Positions 33,172 through 43,839 of a DNA stretch of 64,000 nt are shown here, piece by piece (position 1 is the first letter of the stretch; each line of letters begins with the position of its first letter). The DNA comes from Coprinellus micaceus (taxonomy: Eukaryota; Basidiomycota; Agaricomycetes; Agaricales; Psathyrellaceae). Location of the stretch: the NCBI GenBank assembly GCA_951394405.1, contig OX596334.1, positions 2,728,001 to 2,792,000 of the forward strand. Reading direction: 5' to 3'. Below the pieces are notes generated by a model, which did not search any database, had not been told where the DNA came from, and saw only the letters and a list, made by a program, of their open reading frames with translations. The translations under genes and the position numbers were made by a program.

Positions 33172-34286
33172 TCCCAGCAGAGGGTCCCCAGCCCCCATCA
33201 TTCTGCATTGCGAGGAGAACGCGTGTCTGAGAAACGCGTATATCAGGGGGATGATACACCTCCTCGCACTTCTTATCCATCTCCTCCTTCAACAGCAGGA
33301 GGAAATAGCCCCCGCCGTACGCAGTCTCCAGGAAACCGCAATCCCTTCTCCACGGACGCCGAACCTGCCTCCCCTCGAAGCTCTGTCTCTAGGCAGACTT
33401 CTCGACCCCCAACCGAAATCTCTCCATCTCGCCGGAAACCAAGTATCGAAGTCTCGTCCCTCCTGGCGGACCCTCAAATAAGGTCGGTTAACACTGAGTG
33501 TTTGCCACTTGTACACCTCTGACGCGAGATGCAACGTCTAATCTACCTCTAGGATCTACCGACTTGAAGTCGTTCAGCAGCCACTACGCACGGCCGAGTT
33601 TGGCATGAACAACCTTTCCCGTTTGCCTCTAACACCTCCTCTACTGGTGAAGCTCACAATCAACGACCCGACGGGGAGCCCGGTCGTACCGTGAGTGGTC
33701 CACTACGCCCTTCCACTTTCTCTCGCTTACCCACGCTCCTCAGAGAAACTGAACTTCCGTTCCTGATCGCTCATCTATCATTGCATTCTGAGGACGGGAC
33801 CAGGTCGTTGGATATGGGATCACAAATTGGGAGGGACAATCAGGCCCCAATTTTATATGGAAAGTTGGTCTCTTCCGTCGATCATTTGGAAGATCTACAG
33901 GGGAATATGGGGCTATACTTCTTGTTCCCTGATGTAAGTGTCCGATGGAGCGGCAGGTATCAACTGGGGATTACTCTGTCCAGGATCTCGAGGTACATTC
34001 CCCCCTCCTCGTCGGAATTGCGACACTGAAGTGAGTTCTATGAATTTCAGGTCCGACGAGCTGGGCAAGCATAACGAGGCAGGCAATGGTACGCAACTTT
34101 GCGATGTACGAACATCCGTTTTCGATGTTGTACCATTGAATCAGTATTCCGCAGCGCGTAAGTCTCCCTCTATATTTCGACGGGTTGGCTTTCCGGTCTC
34201 TAATTCATCTTCCAGCTCAAACGCCGCTTACTCAGGCCTTTCTTCGCCAAGGTGCCCGATTAGCGAGCTTGCTCCCAACCAGTTAG
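33172..34286 (+). CDS. Velvet-domain transcription factor (5' end unresolved)
   Basis: A Ser/Pro-rich N-terminal segment (TPPRTSYPSPPSTAGG, SPRRTQSPGNRNPF) precedes the velvet domain spread over the following exons: IYRLEVVQQPLRTAEFG, RRPL-like LPLTPPLLVKLTI, LPFLIAHLSLHSEDGT, PILYGKLVSSVDHLED, GLYFLFPDVSVRWSGRYQLGITL, then VFDVVPLNQYSAAP. Introns follow 33482, 33691, about 34014 and 34156. The stop is at 34284-34286. Velvet proteins (VeA, VelB, VosA, VelC) bind DNA through an NF-kB-like fold and link development to secondary metabolism in fungi. A long disordered N-terminus before a C-terminal velvet domain is most like VelC-type proteins, which is inference. No in-frame ATG is seen, so this start is a lower bound. 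Confidence 0.8.
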
Positions 34287-34965
34287 TCTTCCTGCGATGC
34301 GCTCTCCTTATCCCGTTTTAGTTTTCGACTTTCATTGGATACTGCCTCGAGTTCTTCATTTCTTGGGATATTTATTACCGTTCGCCCGTTCGCCATACTC
34401 TACATTCCTTTTTGAAACTTGTGTATCAGCACTTGGTTCTAGACGTTTAGTTCATACACGATATCAGTAATCTGCCGGGCTCCTTCTGTGCGTAGTTGCT
34501 GCGACTGGTGCGAAGGCCACAGCCTCGGGTAAGGCTTTCTGGGCGCCTGTTATCTTCGAGCCACTGACACTGCCTCACGGCCCAGAAAGCCCAGCCTGCA
34601 TTTTTGCGGGTGCATTTTTCTTGAAGAGGTGGAGAAGTGCCAGGGCCTGCCGTGCAGCATTGAAAGCAGTGCAGATATATCTATATCCAGGGTATGTACT
34701 ACAGTGGACGAAGGCAGCGAGGCAAACACATGGTTACCCGCGACACAAGCAAGGCCTCCCGGGCGAATGTCGCATTTTTGGGACTTGGCGCCATGCCCAC
34801 CAAGCCTTTTTTTAACCCTTCGATGATGAGTGGGTGCTTGACTTGAAGCGCCGAGCGGCAGGGGGGTGATCAACATTGCCAAACAAAAGGCTGAGGGATA
34901 GCTGACATGTGCTCTTTAGGCTAGTGCCTTGAATCACTCCCACCACTACCCTTTGAAACCCCAGA
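34287..34965. other. Intergenic, no gene recognised
   Basis: Holds the velvet gene 3' end and the promoter of the CYSTM-like gene. Confidence 0.45.
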
Positions 34966-35716
34966 ATGAGTGCCCAGGACTACTACAACACAGGAAAGCC
35001 CCAGGACCAGCCTTACGTTGGGGGTGCTCCTCCTCAGGGTGGTTACTACCCTCCCCCGGCCGGTGGTAAGTCCCATTTTCCCCGACGGGCCCCATGTACA
35101 GGAGGAGTGGCACGACCCTGGACTTGTGACGGTAAAGCGGGTTCGCATTGTGGGTTATTGACAGGCTTGTCATTCTAGGTCCTCCTCCCCAGGGCGGCTA
35201 CTATCCTCAGGTGCGATGTACCGTGATTTATAGCAGCGTGCATGTGCTCAATCGTGATATATATTCCTCAGCAACCCCAGCAGGCTTACTACGGCGGACC
35301 GCCCCCTCAGGGATACCCTCAACAAGGATACCCACAGCAGGGTTACCCCCAACAGCCCCCTCCCCAGATCTATGTGTGAGTCCAGCTTCACCCGATCCCT
35401 CTCTCAACGGCTTTTAGAGCCGTCCACTTCCCGGGCATCGCCCCAGCGTGAATTGGCGGCTCCAGTCTTGATGTGGGTCGTCTTATCGTGCACACTGGAA
35501 GCGCCTGAGAGGAGTTGTGAGGGGCGTCTGCTGACTCTTATTCTTTCGTTTCCTCTACCAGTGAGCAAAAGAAAGATGACGGAATGTCGACTGGGTGTAT
35601 GGCCTGTCTCGCGGGTATGTGCCTGTGCTGCTGTGCCGATGGTGCGTGTTCTCTTCGTCATCCAAAGATAGTACACACCCTAATTAAACTGCGCCCCTCT
35701 ATCAGCCCTTTGCTAA
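34966..35716 (+). CDS. Pro/Gln/Tyr-rich protein with C-terminal CYSTM-like cysteine tail
   Basis: Five exons (34966-35065, 35179-35210, 35272-35375, 35562-35641, 35706-35716), 327 nt, 108 aa. The protein is built of PPQGGYYP and GYPQQ repeats (GYPQQGYPQQGYPQQPPPQ). It ends in a Cys-rich hydrophobic segment, GCMACLAGMCLCCCADALC, typical of small CYSTM tail-anchored stress proteins. Probably membrane-associated by palmitoylation or a short transmembrane stretch; role unknown. The final exon carries only 11 coding nt. Confidence 0.75.
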
Positions 35717-36385
35717 GCGCATCGCATCGCCGCAACAAACGTGAGCCTTTTCGCGCAGGGTGGCTCTAATCCTTTGAAAGGTGGTGGCTCCCACCTCTCC
35801 CTCATCGTTGCCGCTTCTGCACGCAGGGTGTACAACGCCCCATCAGTGACGATAGCCCCACGACCTCACAATGCCCGGCCTTCGGATGCTTCCTTGTTTC
35901 CGTTGCTATCTGTTGGTCTATCCAACTCTAGTCCCTCGTCCGGAAACCTAATATGCCAATCTTACTTTCTTGTATCCATATCGCCCTTTTCCAAGACACT
36001 CTCGTACCACCTTCTCAGATGTAATCGGAGCAGTTTCCTGCATTGAATCAATATCAAGCTTCCCACTGGCGTTCTTCCGTTGGCCCCAGTCGCAGTGGAA
36101 AGGTGCTGGCGCCCTGCGTTTCTGCAGTTCGGTGAGTGGTATGAGTGCTTTGGTCCGTCGAATCATGCCTCGTGGTAGCGACCAAGGGGAACGTGGGGGC
36201 GAGCCAAGCTTTGACATGTGGCTTTTCCTGTCACCACCACCCACTCATTCGATTCCGTGAAGCTATGACTGCAGGTCAAAGCAACCCTCGTCATGCCAGT
36301 GATGGGTCTGAGCGCAGTATGATCCGTTCCCCGAACGACCGAATGGCGCCCCGCGTCCGACCGGAAATATTCCGGGGTCCGAATA
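35717..36385. other. Intergenic, no gene recognised
   Basis: Presumed promoter of the aminotransferase gene. No supported exon. Confidence 0.45.
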
Positions 36386-38122
36386 ATGATACGTGTGTCC
36401 ATTAGCGCCGGATTAACTCTGTGCAGACCTATGCTCAGGGCTCTCTCTGCCTCTCTGCGCACCCTTGCCCGTCGTCCCCCCACAGCGATCTCAGCCCTTC
36501 TTCACACATCCCACTCAGCGATGGCAGCCTTCCAGCAGGACCCACACGATCTCCTAGTCATCCCTGGCCCCATCGAGGTCGCCAACTCTGTCCTCTACGC
36601 TAATGCCCACCCTTCCATGTCCCATGTTTCCAAGGACTTCGTTCCTGTGTTCGGAGATTCCATTCGTATGACCCGGGAGGTTCTCTACGCTGGGGAGAGT
36701 ACCCAACCTTTCCTTATCAGCGGCAGCGGCACCCTTGGATGGGACCAGGTCGCCGCCAACTTGGTTGAGGAGGGCGAAGAGGCCCTGGTACTCCACTCTG
36801 GGTACTTCGCCGACAGCTTCGCCGACTGGTGAGTCGCCCTGATGCTGCATTCGTGTCGGCTGGTGTGTTGATTGTCCATCTATAGCCTCCAGACATACCG
36901 TGCCAAGGTCACCCAGGTTAAGGCTCCCATTGGTCGCGCGGTGGCGGCCACCCAGCTTGAGGAGGCTTTGCTACAGAAGCAGAAGGAAGGAGGATCGTAC
37001 AAGGTAGTCACCTTCACCCATGTTGACACATCGACGGGCGTTCTGTCCAACGCGAAGGAGATTGCCCAGATTGTCCGCCGGATATCGCCCTCATCTCTTG
37101 TCAGTCCAATCTCTCTCCTTTCCTCGCTGACGATCCAAATGTGATTGACCCCCTCCTCACATCGGACATCTCTCCATCGCGCGCTTCTTTCATTCCCGAA
37201 TTCCGAACCGGCAATGACCCGGCCCGGCCTCTGCTAACCTCCAGGTTATTGCCGATTGCGTTTGCTCTGTGGCTTCCGAGGAGATCAAGTTCGACGAGTG
37301 GGATCTCGATGTTGTCATGACGGCCTCCCAAAAGGGTCTCGGCACCCCACCAGGCCTAAGTATTCTCCTCGCAAGCGCCCGTGCCATCGACGTTTACAAG
37401 AACCGCAAAACACCTCCTTCTTCATACTATGGCAGCTGGGCAAAGTACGTTACAGCTTTCTCTCATTATGACAAACCACGTCCCAGCTAACCATCCGCCC
37501 CGGAGATGGCTTCCTATCATGAGGGCTTATGAGGTCGGCAATCCCGCCTACTTTGCTACTCCCCCCGTCAACCTCATCTACGCCTACAACGCTTCACTCA
37601 AACTCATTACTGTCAAGCGCGCCGCTTCAGAAGCAAACTGGCCTTCCGAAGTTGTCGTGTCCCTTGAGGAGCGCTTCAGGCTCCACAAGGAGGCCAGCGC
37701 GAAGGTCAGGGCCGCCGCTACCGAGCTCGGCTTGAAGCAACTCCCTCTGGACGAGGCTGAGGCTGCCAACGGTATGACCGCTGTAAGCATATCCACTTCG
37801 CGTCCTCAAGTGTCTTTACCCATCATGCCTGCAGCTATATTACCCTGAGGGACTTGGTGCCGCAGACATTCTTCCTCGCCTTGCCCAACGAGGCGTTGTC
37901 GCTGCCGGCGGCCTCCATGCAGAGTGCAAAGGTAGGTGGCAGTCGTCTGCGACCTTATTCCATCCCTTTAGCTCACACGTCTTCTCTTGTTCTGTAGACA
38001 AGTACTTCCGGATTGGTCACATGGGCGTCTCCGTCGTCGACACGGAGCGCGCCGATATTGACCGCGTCGTCAAGTTGTTGAAGGAGGTCATCGCTGAGGC
38101 TAGAGCAGAGAAGACTGCGTGA
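36386..38122 (+). CDS. AGX1: Alanine-glyoxylate aminotransferase (PLP)
   Basis: Six exons (36386-36828, 36886-37099, 37245-37444, 37506-37782, 37835-37931, 37998-38122), 1,356 nt, up to 451 aa. Class V aminotransferase landmarks: LLVIPGPIEVANSVL, HVSKDFVPVFGDS, PFLISGSGTLGWDQVAANLV, the PLP-binding lysine in MTASQKGLGTPPGLS, and HAECKDKYFRIGHMGVSV. Transfers the amino group of alanine (or serine) to glyoxylate, giving glycine and pyruvate. The first ~45 residues are rich in Arg/Ser/Leu and look like a mitochondrial presequence (MLRALSASLRTLARRPP). An internal Met at residue 46 (MAAFQQDP, 36521) would give a form without it. The C-terminus (AEKTA) is not a PTS1. The start could also be residue 16 (36431). 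Confidence 0.92.
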
Positions 38123-40098
38123 CTCGCACGCCTATAGGTTGATTTGTGTTGACGGGCCATTCATTCTCCCGCTCACCTACCGAACCCCCCTGCAGATGAG
38201 CATACCTCCAGCTGCCCACCCTTTTCCTCCTCATTCCCTCGTTTCTCTTTGATGGCCCAAGACTACGACCTATAGGAGTAAGTGTATGTACCGTGGTATA
38301 TTCCCGTGCGAAGTGGTGCCACCCACTCTATTTTGTGTAGCTGCGTCGTGACTTGGAATAACGGCTTGGAAGAAGTTGGATACCTGATATACCTGTACTG
38401 TACCCCCACTCGAACCTAGATACTTTGAAGGATGTTGGTTGAACTTCTTTGAAGAGTTAACATCATCACATTTCCTTCTAGATCTTCCATTCACTCAACC
38501 GGTCTCGGCGAGAAGCCACAACTACTGGTAAGAACCCCGGCGGCAGATTGCGTACGAAACCTGCGAGAGGTGGTTCTCAGTGGCCCCTCTGCAACCATCG
38601 AACGAAGGGCGCCCGACACACGAACTGCGAGCCCTTGAATGGTGTAAACTATACGGGCGTATTGCTCAAAAGCCTTAGTCACGCACTTTCATACATCGGT
38701 TTTCTGCGGTTTGTTTACCCAAGGCATCTCGGTTTCAATTCAATTCCAGCAGCAGCCAACAGTCACGTGTCAAAGTGGTGTTTGTAATAGGCGCCTGGGC
38801 GCCAAACTCAATCACAGCGACGTTGGAGGTCAAGCCAGCGGTCGGCCTCCCTTGCGGCTGATTTTCCGTATGGAACGCTTACAAGCCGTTCACTTCCCCG
38901 CGTAAGGGAAAGCTACCTTGTAGCCTGTGCAGCATCCATGCAACGTAAGGGCTAATGGAAGCCTTCCATGACAGTCCCCTATGAACAGTAGGCTATTCTC
39001 CGGTAGTAGTATTCGAAGTCACCCCAGGGGATGCGTCTGTCCTAGAGACCGTGAGCCCACTACCGCCCATGAGATCGAATGCCGAGACCATTACCCTCGG
39101 CCGGACGCTTACAGAACTCCTTAGGAGGACTCGGGGCCGCCAGGGCTCACGGGTAACGTGTTTTGCTGGTAGTTCTAGACCTGGAGCATACGTAGTCTGC
39201 CGGATGCTCCCGTATTTTCGTCTGATGATGTAATGTCCGAGTTGCGTATGCAGCACCGTTCAAATGGCTCACTGGACTGGATCTATAGATAGATCTATGG
39301 TTTGACCTTGAATACTTTGAGGGAACCAGCCGATTGCCAAGGTAGATAAGTTTTCTCTGGAGCTCGAGCGATGAAACTCTTTCTCGAAAGAAAGCATCCA
39401 AAAGGAGCGGGGAGAGGGAGATTGACTGAGATTCTCGGGGGAGTTTGAAATGGCAATCAGCCTTCGGTCGAATCGCCTTCGAATTGACTGCCACATCCGA
39501 GCCTTCAAACCACCAAAGGGGATCTACGTGGTTTAGGATGGCATCTTGCAGTACGTGACGTCTTTCAATGATAGCGGTCCTCGTAAACCTAGGTTGAAGT
39601 CCTTAAAACGAACATCTAGAACACTACGCAGGCGGGATAGGAGGCCGTGGCCAACTACGGGAATCGTGCGCCAATGGGATTCCCGGGCCATAGATCTTTA
39701 GAGTGTATCCTCGAAGCTGGCGCCGATCCGTGAGTTGTCTCCATGCTGTGTGATTCAGCGAACCACCGAACGTGATTTGCTTGCACGCTTAGGCTGCCTG
39801 CTCGAATTGCACATATTATGACAACACTACTACCCTGGCGCTCGGTTTATCCTCCTTGGGGGCGTTCAAGGTCGCGAAACGTATTCCCCTTCTGCGATCA
39901 TCATGGCCCAATGGTTCCCGCATGCAAGACAAGCCCCCAATGATCCGTGGTTTCATCATTTGTGCTTCTGCGCGCTGTTGACTATTCTCATGCCGGCGCA
40001 GTGCACGGCGACCATTAGCCTTTCTCCCATAAATATGGATCCTTTACTGAAAGTCCAGCAGCAACGGCCGTCGCCTTCCACCTTCCACCACCTTGTCC
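38123..40098. other. Two-kilobase gene-free region
   Basis: Short open frames on both strands show no motif, and I could not join them by splicing. It contains small perfect palindromes (for example around 39287) but no long inverted or direct repeat that I could detect. CpG content is ordinary, unlike the 19.8-21.0 kb block. Confidence 0.45.
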
Positions 40099-41433
40099 AT
40101 GCTCTCGCTGGATCTCGAGCAGCCCGAAGAGATAGGCTGGGCCGAGGACGACCGCATCCACCACATCGACAACCTGCGTACAACACTCACCGTAATTCTC
40201 ATCATTCAACACACCCTAATTGAAAACGCATCCGCAGTTCCCAGCATCCGCTCTCTGCCCCTCACCATCTTCGTTTTTCTATGCAAGACTATCATCCCTG
40301 GCTTGTTCTACTTCATTGCAGGATATACAGCAAGCATATCGAGGGAGGATGCATCTCTGCGGTCTGGTATTGGGAAAAGCGACGCGGAATTCCTGTGGAG
40401 AAGAACGAAGCGGCTTTTTCTCCCCGCTGTTGTCTATGGAACGTATGGGCAGGCAGCCCTATGGACGGTCCTCACAAAAGGATGGCCCCTCTTATTCGGT
40501 GGGGTCGAATCAACCTCAGATAAGGGGTTCACAAAGCTTCAAGGTCCTGTGGTGTACCTCGTCTTTCTATATGCCATGGACATTGCCTACGTCGTCACGC
40601 AGCCATCCCGACAAGAAACCACCTTCGCAAGAGTGGTACCCACACCAACAATTTCCCCACCATACCAACCTCGCACATCCCAGTCCTCTCCATTCGCAGT
40701 CAAGTCTACGAAGGGTTGGTATGCACTTTCCGCAACCATGTCGTTCACAGTGGCTCTGTACACTGTCGCAGCCGCCTGCGGCGGGAAATCCGATCACTCA
40801 TTCCTGCGACTAGGCTTTGGGCTCTCCACGTACGACACAATCGTTCCAGCGGCGCCTTTTCAATTCATCCTCGCCTACATGGCTGGGACCCAGCTGTACC
40901 GTTGGCAAAGATACATGCTCGTCCCATCCCCCTTTGCCTTCCCTGCTTTCGCATTCGCGCTCTTCTCTTCCGGTTCCCTACTCGTCGTCGCGGCGATGGT
41001 CTCACCATCATTCGCAGAAATCATCGAAATCGCCCTTCCCGGCCCCATTCACCGCAGCTTCGTCAACGCGGGAGTCAACTTCCACACCGTTCTTTTTGCC
41101 CTGTGGAACGCGTACGCCTTCTTCGCCATCTCAGCCACACTCGTGTCGATCTACGCGGAATGGGACTGGACGAGACGCGACTGGGGTATCATTTCGCGGA
41201 CCTCATACGTCCCGGCGTGGTTTCACATGATTCCCGTCGTCGTCTTTACCAGGTTACTCGGGGCGGACCTTGGTGGACGTATGTATCCAGGCGCGCCGCT
41301 AAACGCACCCCCTTCAGACACCTCACAACAAAGTTTGGAATGGCGCTGCCTGTTAGTAGCCACTGGATCCATCATATGCAGCTGGTTCATAGGGCTGAGT
41401 CTGGGGGGACTCGGGGAGATCCTAAGATGTTAG
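40099..41433 (+). CDS. Membrane acyltransferase, acyltransferase-3 family
   Basis: Intronless, 444 aa from ATG 40099. Begins with DRIHHIDNLRTTLTVILIIQHTL, the conserved first helix of acyltransferase-3 proteins with the Arg and His thought to be catalytic. About ten hydrophobic segments follow: LTIFVFLCKTIIPGLFYFIAG, RRTKRLFLPAVVYG (the R-R-x-x-R-L-x-x-P loop), VYLVFLYAMDIAYVV, FILAYMAGTQLYRW and AFFAISATLVSIYAEWDW. The family moves acyl groups to carbohydrates, sterols, terpenoids or other acceptors at membranes; the substrate here is unknown. Lack of introns is unusual among these neighbours. Long frames in the other two phases over the same span are shadows. Confidence 0.85.
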   Translation: MLSLDLEQPEEIGWAEDDRIHHIDNLRTTLTVILIIQHTLIENASAVPSIRSLPLTIFVFLCKTIIPGLFYFIAGYTASISREDASLRSGIGKSDAEFLWRRTKRLFLPAVVYGTYGQAALWTVLTKGWPLLFGGVESTSDKGFTKLQGPVVYLVFLYAMDIAYVVTQPSRQETTFARVVPTPTISPPYQPRTSQSSPFAVKSTKGWYALSATMSFTVALYTVAAACGGKSDHSFLRLGFGLSTYDTIVPAAPFQFILAYMAGTQLYRWQRYMLVPSPFAFPAFAFALFSSGSLLVVAAMVSPSFAEIIEIALPGPIHRSFVNAGVNFHTVLFALWNAYAFFAISATLVSIYAEWDWTRRDWGIISRTSYVPAWFHMIPVVVFTRLLGADLGGRMYPGAPLNAPPSDTSQQSLEWRCLLVATGSIICSWFIGLSLGGLGEILRC

Positions 41434-42049
41434 TAAAGCACCCTCAATTCAAACCCGTCAGTGTGACTGGGCACCCCTGGGCACTGGGGGTCGTTCGGCA
41501 TTCTGGATGGCGGGTGCACGGGGGCATCGGGCGCTTCTGCGGTGGGGATGTCGCAGCCCATGTTCTTCCGATTGCAGTTGGTCAAGTCGCGACTGCATCA
41601 CTTCGAAGTTCGCACAAGAGAACCTCGTCGGGCGCTCTGTCGGCGCCTAAACCTCCGCGACCTTCCCTCCACAAGGCATCCGCTGCATGGCAGTTTTGCT
41701 TTCTTCAAGGTATTCCGTCACCAACCCTAGGCCTTGGACTGCGGACCTCACCCACTCGTCTGACTCAGGGGAGAGTGTTCCTTACATGGCCATCGGCGGT
41801 TATGCGGCTCAGGATTGGTGTCTGTAAGCTGTCTGTAGGATGTTTTGAGTTTGATCCACGATAGATGTTACATTCAATCACATTACGGAATCGACGCTTT
41901 CCCTGTCATCGTGGCTCCGCCTCATTGTCTCGTATCAGAGGTACCGCACACATATATAGCCGTGCACAATGTGCTGTCGCTATTCGAACTTCTCATCCCG
42001 TCTCTTTCACTCTCGGCATATCGCATAGCAGCTCTTGCGCAGAACAGCA
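41434..42049. other. Intergenic, no gene recognised
   Basis: Contains the acyltransferase 3' end and the methyltransferase promoter. CACATATATAG at 41949 is a possible TATA element about 100 bp before the ATG. Confidence 0.4.
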
Positions 42050-43673
42050 ATGTCCCGAATTCCATACTATTACGATCCTTACGATTTCAGCGACACCAGC
42101 ACTTCTGAAGACGACGACCAGTCCTACATGCAGCAGGATGAAGCCGGCGGAGATGGAGATATCGCCGATGCAGACGTAGACGAAACGAACCAGGATATCG
42201 ACATGGCGAGCGCATCTGGGAGTTACAGCGCTGCGAGCCGTTCCACCGTACCCACAAGAGTCACCTTGTCTGCGTTCGCCGGAGAAACGGGGAGTTCAAT
42301 AAGCTCGTATACGCGCGAAGGGTCGACGCGATCTTCTACACCCGAGTCTGTCATCTCCATGACAGAATCGTTGAGAACGCGTATGTATAGGGAGGAGTAC
42401 GGGAGAGGGCTCAACAATTACTCGGAAGTTTACCGACTTCCTGCAGACGAAGAGGAATGGTCGCGACTAGGTGAGTGCTCACAGACCCCGTTTCGCCCTC
42501 ACTTTTCCGAGCTCATGCGATTGGTCAGAGAAGCAGCATCTGATGAATATTGATATGATCGGCGCTAAGTATCCTCCTCCGATGGGCCCTGTGCTACAGA
42601 GCACCATTCCCGGCGAAAAGAAGGTTCTTGACTTGGGGTGCGGCAGTGGTGCTTGGTGGGTCAATAGCCCCCCCCTGGTGGCTGTCGTGAGATCGGAATG
42701 TGATTCATCCTAACCCCTCAATTTGATAGGATACGCGATGTGGCCAGGGACTTCCCGTTCTGCGAAGTTGTAGGAGTGGACCTGGTCCCGATTCGAGAGT
42801 CAGCGTTTTCCGCCACCGCATCTTCAGAAGCTTGTTCTCATGCATATTATTATTTAGTGCATCAACATTGCCGCAGAATGCTAGGTGGGTCAGGCTATTT
42901 CGTTCGTTCCGGCACTAGAGCCTGAACGGTTTAAAGAAACGAGGTCGACGACATTAATTTCGGACTGAGCCACTTCTACGATGGCTACGACGTTGTGCAC
43001 TGTCGACTCATTGCAGCTGGGGTACGCTACCTATCGGATCGAGCTGAGCAAGACGTGCCTCACTGCCTATCCTAGATCACAGACTACCGACTATTAGTCG
43101 ACCGAATCGCGCGTGTTCTCCGTCCAGGTGGGATGGTTGAACTAATGGAATACGATTTCCACACGTACGACCGGCACGGCCAACGGGTCCCAGTTTCCAT
43201 CGCGGAGGCAAGGCTTGGGCCTCCGTGGTGGGCAAGATTCTTGGGGCACGTTCGAGCCGCCACGAATGCGCAAGGAGGCGACACGAATGCAGCGACGCAT
43301 ATCCATGATTGGGTGACGAACTGCGGGGCATTCGAAAACGTCTCCTACCATGACTTCTGGCCTCCCGTCGTTCCTGGAGACGATGAACGATACAACGAAA
43401 TCGTGTACGCCAGAATGATCGATATCATGACGGTGCGTCCTCGATTCGACCTGGATAAGCGCCGTGATATTCACCTTGCTCGTTCATCGCTAGTCGTACC
43501 TCGCGTCTGCGAAACCTCTGCTCCGAGGCTACGGAATCTCGGAGGTAGATTTCGAGATACTGGAGCAAAACGTCCTTCGCGAGATCCACCAATCGAACAC
43601 TGCGCAGTTTACACGACTCCAGTGCGTGTACGCGACCAAGCGCCACGACGTCCTTCTGGCGGACGATGTGTAA
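42050..43673 (+). CDS. LaeA-like SAM-dependent methyltransferase
   Basis: Seven exons (42050-42470, 42529-42655, 42730-42798, 42858-42884, 42937-43021, 43076-43432, 43494-43673), 1,266 nt, 421 aa. A disordered Ser/Asp-rich N-terminus precedes LPADEEEWSRLEKQHLMNI, motif I KKVLDLGCGSGAW, the acidic loop VVGVDL, and YDVVHCRLIAAGITD, ARVLRPGGMVELMEYD. This is the layout of class I methyltransferases of the LaeA/TAM-like type, numerous in basidiomycetes. Exon 4 is a 27-nt micro-exon needed to keep frame between GVDLVPIRD and RNEVDDINFGL. Substrate unknown; LaeA itself is nuclear and acts with velvet proteins in ascomycetes. Confidence 0.83.
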
Positions 43674-43839
43674 GGCGCACGGCCTTTCTATGAAGAGGTG
43701 TCGTGGGCACCGTACATATTTGTTCCGTCGTTGTATAGATATTGAAGGTGAATGCACATGTGGACTAAATGCTATTCAGTATCTCGGGAAGCAGGCGAGG
43801 GGGTGTCGACACTTACATCGATAACGAACGGTGACTACC

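Noticed and set aside
38123..40098. Possible second transposon in the gene-free region
   Set aside because: No paired inverted repeats, target duplications or CpG depletion could be found by eye.
40716..41864. A 382-codon open frame overlapping the acyltransferase in another phase
   Set aside because: It is Arg/His-rich with no motif, runs past the real stop, and the overlapping frame encodes a clear membrane acyltransferase. It is a GC-driven shadow.
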